A stretch of DNA of 64,000 nucleotides from contig CDRNVI010000030.1 in NCBI GenBank assembly GCA_977017575.1, forward strand, positions 806,001 to 870,000, written 5' to 3'. Position 1 is the stretch's first letter. Every line of letters starts with the position of its first letter. The position numbers and the translations under genes were made by a program. Under the pieces are notes generated by a model. The model saw nothing but the letters and a program-made list of their open reading frames with translations, made no database searches and was not told the DNA's origin. Positions 1 through 9,505 of the stretch are shown here, piece by piece. The DNA comes from Paramoeba atlantica. Its lineage: Eukaryota > Discosea.

Positions 1-12
1 CAAATTATTAAT

Positions 13-475
13 ATTATTAATAATTCAATATGCATTTACACGAGGGGCTGCGAGTGACACATGAGGAGCCCCTCGCACGTAGACATATGGTCGGCGTCAT
101 TTGCAGCAGTATGATGGCAGCACCAGGGAAGACAACGAGAAAAGCTCATTTTCGTTGCGACACATCATACAAATACAGAGTTTGGTATTTCCCGGCCCTC
201 GATATCAGCACTCCACAAGGGGTTGTTGTTGGTACAGCACATTTACCTGCGTCAGGCGTAGGCTCCTACTTCCCGCGTAGGTTGAGGTGCATATAGTGAT
301 GCTCGAAGCATTAGCATCGACTCCATAAGGAGATCCCCATCAATGCTCCTTTTCGGCATGAAAATATTGTTTGATACAAAATTAAGGGCGAGAAATTTGA
401 GTGTAAAAGCCCAATAATAATTTATTAATAATTTATTAATAATAATTATTATTACCGAACTGAATTATTAATAAT
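13..475. mobile_element. MITE-like element with 15-bp inverted ends
   Basis: A perfect 15-bp inverted repeat (ATTATTAATAATTCA at 13-27 and its complement at 461-475) encloses about 430 bp with no convincing gene. The inner right part (409-452) is more AT-rich TTATTAATAAT repeat. The same 15-mer core occurs at 31625-31639. I infer a miniature non-autonomous DNA element, but no target-site duplication is clear, because the left flank is at the window edge and the sequence is low in complexity. Confidence 0.4.
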
Positions 476-509
476 CCTGCAGCTATGCATTCTGATCCTT
501 ACGAAATGA

Positions 510-1343
510 CTAGAGTTTCACATTCTCTGGAACATTCCCTTCTACACGTAGCTCCGCGTTCCTCGAGATATCCAAATGCATTAAGTGTGGGAGATTCAAT
601 GGAAACACTACACAGCCTACGAAACAATTTTCACCCAGAATCAGTGTTCGCAGAGAAGGAGGCAAGCCACTAAAATCCAAGTTCCCCGAAAAACGGTTTT
701 TACTAAGAGAGAGCTCTTGCAGTTCAATGGGTAGATGATTCAACTGTATCGGACCGGTGAAAGCATTATTATCCAAGTAAACCCACTGCGCGAATGGTGG
801 AAGTGTTGAAAGCAACAGTTCATCGGAGAACTCATTCTGTGATGCCTGTATCTCTCTCAAATACCGCGGAAGTCCATTCAGTATCAGTGGCCCGTTTAAT
901 CTATTGGCGCGTACACTCAATCTTTTCAACCATGGAGGAAGCCCGGCGACGTGCAAGGGTCCCGTAAACAAATTCTCATCCAAGAGAAGACTCTGTAGCA
1001 TCCGTGGGAGACATTCCGTGACAACGGGCCCTTGTAATTTATTTCCGCGTACAGTTTCTGTGCCCAGACTGAGCAACGTGAGTGTCTCAGGCAGGAACCT
1101 CCACTCAGGGACACCGCGAAGACTTCGGCCCTGCCACTGGATTTTGTTTACCTCTTCCTGCTCGTCCAGCGAACAGCTTACACCGTCCCACGAACAGGCA
1201 TGGGTGTGGATCTGCCACGTGGCATGTCGCGGGGTGATATGCTCTAGAAACCGATCCAACTGGTATTGAGGGGGGAGAGTGGCGGTTCGTATTCGGGCTC
1301 GTCGGGTGGGATCCGACGCGAGGGCCGTGTAGGCATGCGGCAT
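510..1343 (-). CDS. Leucine-rich repeat protein 1
   Basis: This 277-residue protein has the family plan: an N-terminal basic stretch, a TLPPQYQLDRF segment, a cap of the type W-x(6)-C-x-WDGVSC near residues 43-57, then about eight 21-24-residue LRR units of the form LPxxLxxLxLxxNxFxG. It is probably secreted or surface-exposed by analogy with kinetoplastid LRR surface proteins. The ATG at 1343 starts just inside a hydrophobic stretch: in-frame codons upstream read LFFLLI directly after a TAA stop, so the signal peptide seems to lack its own ATG. Either the start has been lost or a non-ATG codon is used. The product assignment to LRR is firm; function is unknown. Confidence 0.8.
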   Translation of the reverse strand: MPHAYTALASDPTRRARIRTATLPPQYQLDRFLEHITPRHATWQIHTHACSWDGVSCSLDEQEEVNKIQWQGRSLRGVPEWRFLPETLTLLSLGTETVRGNKLQGPVVTECLPRMLQSLLLDENLFTGPLHVAGLPPWLKRLSVRANRLNGPLILNGLPRYLREIQASQNEFSDELLLSTLPPFAQWVYLDNNAFTGPIQLNHLPIELQELSLSKNRFSGNLDFSGLPPSLRTLILGENCFVGCVVFPLNLPHLMHLDISRNAELRVEGNVPENVKL

Positions 1344-1513
1344 AATAAGTAAGAAAAACAGTTAAATCTTGCACCATAATTGCTTCGGTTCTACGGAACA
1401 CGAATAAATGCATCGGTTGCATGTTACATTAAATCATTACATAATGTAAAGATTTTTTATTATTCCATAGTTCGTACAGTATCTTTAACTGGATAGGGAT
1501 TCATTAAAATCGA

Positions 1514-1650
1514 TACTGCCCCCCCCGTTTAAGGGCACCTGATGCTTCGCAAAAAGCAAACTTAAGTGGGGAGAGCTTCCCGGGGGCGCTTAAAATTTAG
1601 TACGCGCGGGACAAAGTACTCCCCGTCTAATGTAAAAGGGGAACGCAAAA
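1514..1650. mobile_element. Mariner-type TIR remnant / MITE
   Basis: After a TA dinucleotide at 1514-1515 the sequence CTGCCCCCCCCGTTTAAG starts. It matches the ends of the Tc1/mariner-type elements at 25901, 29609 and 42571 (CTGTxCCCCCC...). Further in are an inverted TTAAG/CTTAA pair and another G-rich block. It is probably a short or truncated non-autonomous relative; the right end is not clear. It fills the gap between two LRR genes. Confidence 0.4.
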
Positions 1651-1696
1651 TCAATAAACACATTCATGCAGCATATCTAGGTTCAACTCAGAAGTC

Positions 1697-2509
1697 TCAT
1701 GGAAGTTGCGCGCCCCAATGAATTCCATGAGGCACAGCTCCAGGAGGGGTATATCCCGAAAAATTATTCATTCCAAGGTGAACTCTTAGAAAACGTGGGT
1801 CCAATCGTTTTCCACCCTTACGTTTTACACGGGGCGGTGATGGACCGTACTCGCTAAGATCCCCTGAGTTCCTTACATGCATCCAACTGAAATCCACTGT
1901 ACCATGAAAAAAATTGCGCTGTAGGTCGAGTCGACGCAACTTTTTCGGGAGTCTTTCCGTCAATTCGATATTACCAGTCAAAAAATTAGAAGACAAGTTG
2001 ACAAAAACCATATTTGTCGGCAAAGTATTTAGGTCAATGGCTCCGCCAAATTGATTATTAGACAAGTCTATGTAGTTCATATGAGGGGGAAGCGAGTTTA
2101 ACGCAATTGGCCCATTGTGTTGGTTGTTTCTGATATCTAAATTTTGCAATTCTGAGGGGAGAAATGTAAGATCAATACCACCTCCAAGCTCTTGATCAGG
2201 AACAGAGATAAGTTGTACGGTTTGGGGGAGATAAGTCCAGGAAAGATTACCCTGCATGGTATAATGCGGAAAATAACCCCATTCCAGAGAGCGCACTACT
2301 TGATTCTCATCACATGTTGTTCCTTTCCACGTACAGGGTGAAACGTTCAGAGTGCGGAAGAAGCTACGTTTTTTCAATCGCCATGTTGGGTGACGACACT
2401 TCAAGTTTTCCGTGAATTGCCATAGCGCAGCCTCTTGCGGAAGTAGAGACGCATCGACACGTCCGCGACGTACATCAGAGCCATCGTCAAGACTTCTCAC
2501 AAACAACAT
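1697..2509 (-). CDS. Leucine-rich repeat protein 2
   Basis: The 270-residue protein starts MLFVRSLDDGSDVRRGRV, then SLLPQEAALWQFTENL, a cap with CTWKGTTC, and about six LRR units (LPxxLxxLxLxxN). Its C-terminus is distinctive: after LRRLDLQRN it carries a charged PSPPRVKRKGGKRLDP linker and a final GMNNFSGYTPPG motif. The protein at 56020-56820 has the same type of N-terminus (VVFVRNIDDGADLR) and end (NLFSGYEPQG), so the two form a subfamily. The split pseudogene at 12390-5213 is the closest relative at DNA level. No clear hydrophobic signal peptide precedes the ATG; an in-frame TGA lies 12 bases upstream. Confidence 0.8.
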   Translation of the reverse strand: MLFVRSLDDGSDVRRGRVDASLLPQEAALWQFTENLKCRHPTWRLKKRSFFRTLNVSPCTWKGTTCDENQVVRSLEWGYFPHYTMQGNLSWTYLPQTVQLISVPDQELGGGIDLTFLPSELQNLDIRNNQHNGPIALNSLPPHMNYIDLSNNQFGGAIDLNTLPTNMVFVNLSSNFLTGNIELTERLPKKLRRLDLQRNFFHGTVDFSWMHVRNSGDLSEYGPSPPRVKRKGGKRLDPRFLRVHLGMNNFSGYTPPGAVPHGIHWGAQLP

Positions 2510-2685
2510 AGAAACGTTATTTCACGAAGGAAAGATGTCAATGTTGGCTAAGAGTGAAGTGTTCATTGAAAAAAATGGAAATTTTGCCTTAATTTAATTA
2601 AAGCAAAATGAATTTACTCTTGTTCTGTTTCTTGGTTGAAGCAATACAGTTTCTGTATTGCTCTGTGGTTTGAAGCAAGATACAG

Positions 2686-2975
2686 TTTCTGCACCTTGTT
2701 GGTACTTTTTCCTTAGTTAATCCTTTCTTTCCCCGTCAACGGGTATACTCTTACTGTATTTTTATGCCCGTTGACGGCCGGCACTAAGGTCGGAACTGTC
2801 CCTCTTGTCGCTGAAGCAGGGGACGCGCCTTCACCCCTCCCCGACTCACTCCCCTGGAGTGAGTGTGCTTCCCCTTCTTGGCTTTCTGCGACTTTTTTCC
2901 TCTCCGAGAGGGCTATGCGTCACGGTGGCCTCCCTTGAGGACCACTAGACGTGTCCTCCGCCGACGAGACTCGGC
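2686..2975. repeat. Structured dispersed repeat, copy A
   Basis: This stretch aligns over about 290 bp with the reverse complement of 11990-12325 (copy B). Both begin AGATACAGTTTCTG and run through shared blocks such as ACTGTCCCTCTT, CACCCCTCCCC and GTGGCCTCCCTTGAG. Three inverted repeats are conserved: 2733-2743 with 2767-2777 (11 bp), CTCACTC/GAGTGAG near 2850-2868, and GTGGxCTC/GAGxxCCAC near 2924-2945. The first stem differs between copies by two paired changes (see findings). It could be a SINE-like element or a structured RNA; I recognise no known RNA family. Confidence 0.55.
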
Positions 2976-3143
2976 TCTCTGCACCTGGCGGTCGCCCAGC
3001 TCTCCGCACCTCGGCTCTGTCGCAGCTCTCTGCACCCGGATTGCCCCCGAAACTGTAATATGGGGATTACGCATCCGGCTCTCTGCACCTGCATATGACA
3101 ACCGAGCTCTCTGCACCTGGGACGCCAGCTCTCCGCACCCGTA
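2971..3143. repeat. Interspersed GCTCTCTGCACC motif array
   Basis: Six imperfect copies of GCTCTCTGCACC or GCTCTCCGCACC lie within about 170 bp directly after structured repeat copy A, with uneven spacing. Reading frames cross this stretch on both strands, but nothing resembles a known protein. An extension of the same repeat unit or a decayed tandem array are both possible. The remaining stretch to 3376 is AT-rich, with an ACAACA run near 3207-3243, and holds nothing I recognise. Confidence 0.45.
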
Positions 3144-3376
3144 CACCTCCGGCGAGGACGAAACCTCACATGATCCACCCGTCGTATGCGGGATAAGGAA
3201 ACAAACAACACAATAAAACAAACAACATAAAACAAACAACACAAGATCTTATGAATATAAAATTTCCTAATCCGAACCTAAGAGAATGGTATCGTTTTAG
3301 AAACTAACCCACTCACTACATTGGGCACTAGGAAAGAATATTCAAATTTCTAGTTGTGCACGACTTGCTATTCAAT

Positions 3377-4213
3377 TCAATACGTCTCTTGCAGTATGAG
3401 CTTCAGAAATGCAAGTAGATCCTCCTCCTCAACGGGACACGTGCTGTGATCCAAACCTTGATAGCTCTGAAACTTTACGGCTTTTAGACCATACGTCTGA
3501 CGCAGCTCCGTGACAGAGGCCGTACTCCAGGCAAGAGGAATCACACCATCACAAGTGCCGTGCGCAATCCATACGGGTGTGTCACAAACAGATGAGGGCA
3601 TCGGGAGAACCCGACCCATTTCCTTCGCGAACGGAGCAACTGCCGCACGCCCCGCAAGGTACCCGCTAAGTGCCACAACCCCAGCAAGCGGAGGAGAGGA
3701 CGTTAATAGGGTAAACAAACTCAACGCGGCGCCCTGACTAAACCCCCCAAGCACAATCTTCGGCGGGCCCTCTCCAGATTTCGCCCGTACGGCGGCCTCG
3801 CGTTCGACCAAATCGGTTAGGTATAACGAGGAGAGGGTGAGGGATTCAACATCCTCACGAGCGCTCACGTCCAGCCCATGGATGTCGTACCATGCAGGCA
3901 TGATGGCACCCCCGTTGAGTGTGACCGCCCGCGAGGGGGCCGTGGGGCAAACGAACCGCACATGGGGGAGGGAGAGACTGAGTTGTCGCATGAAGGGCGT
4001 CCACCCCGCGCCCGTGTCGCCGAGACCATGGGCAAAGATAAACGTAGCGCGGTGGGAGTCGGTGGGCTCCACAACGTGTGGGGTACCAAAGTGGGTTGTG
4101 AAGCCTTCGCGCACCCGGGAGCGGAGTTCGCTTTTTTCTACACACCCGGCGGAGGTTAGATTCATCGCGTGCAGCAGGGCTTGTAAACGAGCCGTGCTTA
4201 AAGTCTGAAGCAT
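3377..4213 (-). CDS. Acyl-protein thioesterase / lysophospholipase-like hydrolase
   Basis: This 278-residue alpha/beta hydrolase belongs to the APT1/LYPLA family, which removes palmitate from proteins or acyl chains from lysolipids. The sequence shows FAHGLGDTGAGW (residues 60-71), the nucleophile elbow GGFSQGAALS with Ser159, Asp222 in GTCDGVIPL, and His256 in GLDHSTCP, so the triad is complete. Residues 1-40 form an extra N-terminal domain with the ..GCVEKSELRSRV.. pattern seen in SAP-like or small helical protist domains, which animal APT1 lacks. With the DHHC enzyme at 53498 it could make up a palmitoylation/depalmitoylation pair. The gene is GC-richer than its neighbours. A pyrimidine-rich tract lies immediately before the ATG. 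Confidence 0.85.
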   Translation of the reverse strand: MLQTLSTARLQALLHAMNLTSAGCVEKSELRSRVREGFTTHFGTPHVVEPTDSHRATFIFAHGLGDTGAGWTPFMRQLSLSLPHVRFVCPTAPSRAVTLNGGAIMPAWYDIHGLDVSAREDVESLTLSSLYLTDLVEREAAVRAKSGEGPPKIVLGGFSQGAALSLFTLLTSSPPLAGVVALSGYLAGRAAVAPFAKEMGRVLPMPSSVCDTPVWIAHGTCDGVIPLAWSTASVTELRQTYGLKAVKFQSYQGLDHSTCPVEEEDLLAFLKLILQETY

Positions 4214-4507
4214 GGAAGAAAGAAAGCGGGGAAATGGCTATGAAGTACGCGGAAACACGTTTCCAAAGAAATCGAATAAAAATCCACCTAGGCTTGACTA
4301 AAAAAGTTGTGCCGCACCCTATTATAAAACAAACAATGCGTTTATCAAAGAGATAGGATATATTTGGGTAAACATGTCATGTTTCGGCGCAGCTGTAAAT
4401 TGTAAAAATGGCCTAGCAGCTTTAAACTGATTGTATGATAGACAAGTATTATAGACAACTCATTCTACTCAACAGTAAGATAACAAATACTTGGTGCAAG
4501 TTTGATG

Positions 4508-4945
4508 TCATTTACTCATTGTGCTCAAAAGTGCTATTTCCCAAATCGAAGCCGTTCTACTAAGATTGAGACGAGATTGGGTAATAGTTCTAATTTTACT
4601 TGTCAAAAGTAGAGCATCTCTGTCATCTGCGATTTTCTTGCAGACATTTAAAGCGCCAATCATGAGACGATATACGTCGGTATCGTTTCGCAAAAAAATC
4701 GCGATGAGAAAATGCACCAGCGAACGTCGAAAAAATCCCAGTGATAAAAACAACTCTGCGGAGTATCCGTGATAGTGCGCATTGTAGGGCTGATGTAAGA
4801 TCAACAATTCCATATCAGCAATAGTCTTCATGCGTTTTAGTGACAAATCGGACAACAACAGCTGAATATCGTGCGCTGTGCTCATCTCAATCATATTTTC
4901 AGCGAGTTCCAAATGTTGAGATCGCTTTATCTTTGCTGCAAGCAT
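4508..4945 (-). CDS. TPR-like protein, EMC2-like C-terminal part
   Basis: The 145-residue product contains MELLILHQPYNAHYHGYSAE followed by LFLSLG, which resembles the TPR core of EMC2 (ER membrane complex subunit 2, where xPxNxxYxxxxAE is typical), followed by another helical pair ending in ALNVCKKIADDRDALL. EMC2 is usually near 270-300 residues, so this would be only the C-terminal half. An in-frame TGA lies 27 bases before the ATG, so no more N-terminus is available. It may be a truncated gene, a short divergent homologue, or an unrelated helical-repeat protein. The flanking LRR pseudogene and hairpin suggest a disturbed locus. Confidence 0.4.
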   Translation of the reverse strand: MLAAKIKRSQHLELAENMIEMSTAHDIQLLLSDLSLKRMKTIADMELLILHQPYNAHYHGYSAELFLSLGFFRRSLVHFLIAIFLRNDTDVYRLMIGALNVCKKIADDRDALLLTSKIRTITQSRLNLSRTASIWEIALLSTMSK

Positions 4946-5052
4946 TTTTTTTGTACGCAGTAACCGTAGTCACAGTGTTGAAGACTAAATTAAAAACATC
5001 AGCATTTGTTTTGTTTTGTTTTGTGAATATGAGGTCCGGAGACAAGGGCTAT

Positions 5053-5119
5053 GTAGCACCTTCGATGAATATTCATCAAAAGTGCGGCACCTTCAATGAA
5101 CGCTCATCGAAGGTACTAC
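5053..5119. repeat. Hairpin, 16-bp arms
   Basis: GTAGCACCTTCGATGA at 5053-5068 is the near-perfect inverse of TCATCGAAGGTACTAC at 5104-5119. A third ACCTTCAATGA copy lies in the loop. It sits upstream (5' on the transcribed strand) of the EMC2-like ORF. It could be a transcript hairpin or a small mobile-element scar. Confidence 0.5.
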
Positions 5120-5212
5120 GTACCCACAAGAAAAAATGACGTAAATGGACGCGTTATTTTAAAGGCAAAAATTATGTGGAATTTACTGTTTCCACATTCA
5201 AATCAGAAGTTA

Positions 5213-5480
5213 CTAAAAATCTGAACAATAAAAAATCCTGGGAAAAATCCCAGGAGGTGCGTATCCCGTAAAATTATTCCTTCCAAGATAAGCATTTAGA
5301 AGACGTGGGTCCAATCCATTTCCACACTTACGCTTTTCAGGGGGCGGCGATGAACCGCACTCGCTAAGATTCTCTCCATTCCTTTCATGTATCCAACTCA
5401 GATTCACGATTCCACAAAAATCATTACGCTGTAGGTCGAGTCGACGCAGCGGTTTTGGGAGGTTACCGGTGAATTTCGTT
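5213..5480 (-). pseudogene. LRR pseudogene, 3' part (split by transposon nest)
   Basis: This stretch encodes the C-terminal end of an LRR protein: LPKPLRRLDLQRNDF, a SSPPPEKRKCGNGLDP linker and GRNNFTGYAPPG, each matching LRR protein 2 (1697-2509). Homology stops abruptly near 5480 at a CTT-repeat tract. The missing 5' part lies 6 kb away at 11480-12390 on the same strand, so I read both as one gene split by insertion. Comparison with LRR protein 2 suggests about 45 codons are missing between the two parts. Confidence 0.7.
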
Positions 5481-5489
5481 GAGTTTCCT

Positions 5490-6278
5490 CTTCTTCTTCT
5501 TCTTCGTTGAGTACTCAACGAACGGGATTCCGATTTCTGAAGTCATAAGAACTGCGGAGTGCGCGCACTGAACCTACCATGTATGTCTGCCACTTCCGCA
5601 GGATCGTGTATTATATTTTTTGTCTATAAAATATCTCCATTTTTCCTTACGATAAAATTACATTTCTTTTGGTATCTCTCTCCCGCCAGAAGATCAAAAT
5701 GAACAAGACCGGCGCTCTCCTGAAATTAATGAGGCCGAGCGACTCATGACGGTATTCAATGACGCCTTTGATCGTATTGCAGAACGTGTTCCACATGAGC
5801 GGCGTTCCACAGAGTTTGGCGAAATTTGCGTGCCAGACGACTTTGTACCGGATTTGTTTGTGTTCGGGGGTGGCGAAGCATTGGCTGCATTCAACAAGGG
5901 GAGGATGCGGTAACCTGGATGAGATCACATGGCCTGTTTGAAGATGCCGTGTATTACTTCCATGAGACGGATTATCTCCGAGATATGCCAGGAAAGCCTG
6001 ACATGATGGTTTGCCACCACCGTCTCCCGAATGAAAGAAACCCACTCGAATATTCTTGACACCTGCCATGCTCCTTCTTCTTTGGGCAGACGCCGCGAAC
6101 CATTTATATACTAGACAGATTTGCCAGAACCGTGGAGTGCAACGGAAGGTGATGCAGAAAATTATTCGAGCGCTTGGCAACGCAGCCTTGCATCAGGAGT
6201 CTTCGACCTACAAATTTGCCCAGGATGCAGGTTGACAAGACATTTATTGGGAAATGGAAGTACAACCGTGGGAACGTT
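5490..6278. mobile_element. Decayed transposon sequence with Merlin-like fragment
   Basis: A plus-strand frame from about 5680 to 5910 reads like coding sequence (LPPEDQNEQDRRSPE... ending KGRMR) but I do not recognise it. Near 6228-6292 the plus strand encodes MQVDKTFIGKWKYNRGNV, resembling the first catalytic segment of Merlin/IS1016 transposases (xVDETxIGxxKYNRGR). The fragment is cut off where the Tc1 C-terminal tail begins. The two inward-facing CGTTGAGT/ACTCAACG motifs at 5485-5520 may be element ends. The identification rests on one motif. Confidence 0.35.
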
Positions 6279-6321
6279 CTATTGCTTCACCCTTAATGGA
6301 CCAAAATGGTTCAAATACTTA
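6279..6321 (-). pseudogene. Tc1 transposase C-terminal tail
   Basis: Read on the minus strand, these bases continue the Tc1-like reading frame that ends at 10792: the residues TKYLNHFG and a stop follow, supplying the TKY motif typical of Tc1 transposase C-termini (GGxTKY). The Harbinger element at 6322-10788 lies exactly between GGL and TKY. This fixes the insertion point and the order of events. Confidence 0.65.
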
Positions 6322-6527
6322 GAGGGGTGAAACCTGCTCGGTTCTAGCGTGTTCGCCCGTGTTCGGTCGAGTTAAAAGTTCGGACACTTAAGTTGTGGAG
6401 AATATGCAGTTTCTTTCTAATCTTTTATTTTGTATTTTGTAATTGTATAGCGTAATTTGACTACCAAAAAATACATATTTTAATAGCAATTTTTTGTTTC
6501 GTACCTAGTTTTTCGGGCTCACTTTGA

Positions 6528-7011
6528 ATGGAACACGATTTGCCCCCCGATCAAAACGTTTACATCGAAGACGTCTACGGAAATCCTTCCTCGGACACTT
6601 ATGAACGCCTTCGTAAGTGGGTGCGCCACCAGATGAAAGAAACCTTCTTGATACCACTAACCCGTAAGGAAATAGTGGATATCAAATTTGCGGGACTGAG
6701 CGCGGCCGAAAAAAATAGCATAAAATATGCTGAGAAGCGTATGCCACCTGCGGATCTCCCAGATCGTATAGAATCTTGTTCAAGACATGGCGCATACTGG
6801 TGTGACGCGTTCTTTGTGTGGAGTGCCCATCGACGAGCGTATATTATTGGAAGCTCTGGTCTTGTTAACTCAATCTCGTGATACGGGATTATTGTTCTTC
6901 AATGATGCTGAGCGCTCAATGCTCAACGGGGTAAAGGAAGAAGAAATGCCAGCTTATTGGCAGTGGAAAAGCTCGTGCGGGAAATCATTTCCCTGCCGGG
7001 TAAATGGGTAA
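6528..7011 (+). CDS. Unidentified ORF in left part of Harbinger element
   Basis: One frame (6528-6881) starts MEHDLPPDQNVYIEDVYG and carries a basic helical stretch. A second, overlapping frame (6787-7011) continues with TGVTRSLCGVPIDERILLEALV and ends at 7011. The two look like one protein of about 150 residues broken by a single frameshift near 6775, but could be separate exons. I recognise no domain. PIF/Harbinger elements usually encode a second DNA-binding protein besides the transposase, which this could be. Confidence 0.35.
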
Positions 7012-7089
7012 TTACCCACGTGGTGGTAAACGCGGGTAATTTACCCGGGTCATTGACCCATTTACCCGCTTTCACCCAGATTTACCAAC
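6998..7089. repeat. Nested GGGTAA/TTACCC palindromes
   Basis: GGGTAAATGGGT at 6998-7009 and ACCCATTTACCC at 7056-7067 form a perfect 12-bp inverted repeat. Inside it are smaller palindromes, GGGTAATTACCC and GGGTAATTTACCC, and further ACCC units follow to 7077. A related GGGTACGTACCC palindrome cluster is at 25588-25640. The bases would fold into a branched hairpin. Farther right, 7230-7280 is a run of T8A2 units. Confidence 0.6.
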
Positions 7090-7387
7090 CAACCATACGA
7101 TCCCGTACTAGAATAAAGCTCGATGACTGTGCCAACTTTGCTGAGCAAGTTGTCGCTACAGAAACAGTATCTCAATCCATAGAAGGAAAAATCCGTCTTT
7201 CATTCGGTTTCCCCCCTTTCCTATCCCCTAAACCAAACAATTTTTTTTAATTTTTTTAATTTTTTTTAATTTTTTTCTTGACCTGGCGGGCTAATCCCCG
7301 CTTCATACAGTACTAATACTATACTGTATAGTAATCACTGTACTAAAATCAAATACAACTACTGCGTACAATCCACATAATGTTAAG

Positions 7388-9505
7388 TCAGTTATGTTCT
7401 GTATCTGACAATGATTCAAGCTCACTATCATTTTCCAGCGAATCAGAATCACCTTGAGTCATATATCCTAGCTTGTCGCAATTTCCTCGCACGAATATCT
7501 GGTGCGATACAACATCGGGAGTAAGGGAGGCCTGGCGTGAGCTATACATATATCCAAGCACGGAAAGCCAGGAGTCGCACTTGTTGACCAGGGGTGGCGT
7601 CCAAACGTAGTGTACGGCAGCTTCGTAAATCGCTGGGAACATTTCACACCCAGGACCACACCACCATTCGTACTCGTTGCTGAACTTAGACGGATCCCAA
7701 CTGAAATCGAGGCATGCTAAGTATTTTTCCCACTCATCGGATGAAATACGAAAGATCGGCTGCTCGGCCGACGGACCGTCCGCATTTTTGTCAAAAACAT
7801 TATTTGCTCGAGCTACCGAGATGGGGAGAAGACCACAAGGACGAGCGAACTGAACGATCCATCCGGGACGGAACCAGAGAACATCGTTCCAAAAGCGCAT
7901 ATTATGATTTTTTTGTAGACGAGTCTTGTGATAAAGAAGTGCTTCTCGCATTCGCGAGGGCGCTTTGTCACTTTCGCTATGTTCGAACAAGAGCTGCAGC
8001 GTAGTTCCGACATGAGTTGCCATCGGTTTCCCCAACATGTCTGAAAATTTGTTCAATGCTGAATGCAAAACGCTGCATTGTTCAAGAAATGTAAAGCAGC
8101 TTGCTTTAATTTCCAAAGCTCCGTACCGGTCCAGCAAACGCTTACACTTAATAATGGACTTTGACGCCCGTGCCTTTTCACTTTCGCTGTACACAAATGC
8201 CGATACTGTGTCCATATTCTTCGCCAAAAATTGCATACATGTAAACTTATCCTGACACCAGCGCGTCACACCTCCGAGCTTCGGAGTTTCGACACCCTCA
8301 GTTTCACGCGCTACTTGCAAAGCACTAATCAATTTCGGTCCCTGAGCAAGAAGCTGGCGATGCTTCTCGTACCATGACGTGACATTGCATGACAGTGTGG
8401 CAATTAGAGAATTGGACATGTCCGGAGATACCTCCTTCAGCTTTTCGAGGCATCCGATTAGAGTAGATTGTAGTTGTTGACGGCAGAAAACTGGGGCATC
8501 CTCCCCAAGGCCATGGTACGATTGACGGAAGGTTTCTTCCGCCTTCAGAACTCCCTGATCGAAGCGAGCCAGAGCGAGATCCAGAGCAACTCCCTTGTAT
8601 TTCCCTTTTGCTGCACTCGCTCGTCCTCCTGAATAAAAGGACTGACTGAACGCTTTTTTGAAAAGAAAGCACGGTGACTCTTCGTAGGGCTTCAAGGTCG
8701 TTTGGCAAATGTTATTCAGCATATGACCTATGCAAGACAGGAGTATTATCGAAGGGACACGAGAAGATATGCCTTGCTGAAGTGCTGCAGTGTCACTCTC
8801 CCCAATCGGGGAAATTTGGTCATATATGCGTTTGAGAGCTCCTTCGCAATTGTTACGTGCCACGTGATTCACAGAACTTCCGTCCGCGATCATGAATTTT
8901 AGCTTTAAAAGTCGGTGCTCACCAAGATTCGCCTGAAGAGTAAACACTAGTTGTTCGGCTACTGTTTTTCCATCAAAAGCACGATGACTAGGAGAATAAA
9001 TGGGAGGTAAGACGTATTCTTCAGGGCCTACATATAAGACGGACAATAAAATGTGCTCAGACTTTGCTCGGTCGATTCCTGCATCAACGGCAATTCCGTA
9101 CACCATGTGTAAGTCAATGGCAGCGCAAAGCTTCTCCCAGACTTCGTGGGCTAAAATTTCACAGTGTTGATGCCACTTCTTCAAATTTGTTTCCGGAATA
9201 GCCTCTTTGATAACATTCGGTGGAAGGTCGGGGCGGAGATCCTCATACTTGCGAATCAGCCAAACGAATTTACTCGACGGAAGGTTTGTTAGGGTTTGTA
9301 GACATGGGAGCACCTTCCCAGTGAATCTTTGAACGGCCGCTCTCTGAATAAACGAAACCTGCGCAGTCGCCAAGCGAGCTCGCTCCACGCCCTCACGATA
9401 CTTGCGTACATGCTTATGATAGACGTTTTTAAATCGGCAATGAGATTGAAACGTGCTATATAATAATAACGTGCTATACGCTTTCACCGGATACAACCCC
9501 GACAT
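7388..9505 (-). CDS. hAT-like transposase
   Basis: The long uninterrupted frame (705 residues from the first ATG) has hAT-type features. There is an Asp in YGIAVDAGIDR after a WEKL helix, and a second acidic site in KFMIADGSSV. It also has the CIGHMLNNI segment (hAT CxxHxLxL-like), TRWCQDKF (TRW motif), and a C-terminal WW-x-FP-x-A-xYVW block like the hAT dimerisation region. An acidic Ser-rich tail ends the protein. It lies inside the Harbinger element on the opposite strand; the first 20 residues overlap the Harbinger gene's 5' end, so the true start is probably further in. I found no convincing hAT ends or 8-bp duplications around it. A truncated relative is at 26587-27006. Confidence 0.75.
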   Translation of the reverse strand: MSGLYPVKAYSTLLLYSTFQSHCRFKNVYHKHVRKYREGVERARLATAQVSFIQRAAVQRFTGKVLPCLQTLTNLPSSKFVWLIRKYEDLRPDLPPNVIKEAIPETNLKKWHQHCEILAHEVWEKLCAAIDLHMVYGIAVDAGIDRAKSEHILLSVLYVGPEEYVLPPIYSPSHRAFDGKTVAEQLVFTLQANLGEHRLLKLKFMIADGSSVNHVARNNCEGALKRIYDQISPIGESDTAALQQGISSRVPSIILLSCIGHMLNNICQTTLKPYEESPCFLFKKAFSQSFYSGGRASAAKGKYKGVALDLALARFDQGVLKAEETFRQSYHGLGEDAPVFCRQQLQSTLIGCLEKLKEVSPDMSNSLIATLSCNVTSWYEKHRQLLAQGPKLISALQVARETEGVETPKLGGVTRWCQDKFTCMQFLAKNMDTVSAFVYSESEKARASKSIIKCKRLLDRYGALEIKASCFTFLEQCSVLHSALNKFSDMLGKPMATHVGTTLQLLFEHSESDKAPSRMREALLYHKTRLQKNHNMRFWNDVLWFRPGWIVQFARPCGLLPISVARANNVFDKNADGPSAEQPIFRISSDEWEKYLACLDFSWDPSKFSNEYEWWCGPGCEMFPAIYEAAVHYVWTPPLVNKCDSWLSVLGYMYSSRQASLTPDVVSHQIFVRGNCDKLGYMTQGDSDSLENDSELESLSDTEHN

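Noticed and set aside
2863-3216. Plus-strand 117-codon ORF in the GC-rich repeat region, with two overlapping minus-strand ORFs
   Set aside because: All three follow from the GCTCTCTGCACC motifs and low stop density in GC-rich DNA; no domain and three overlapping frames on both strands.
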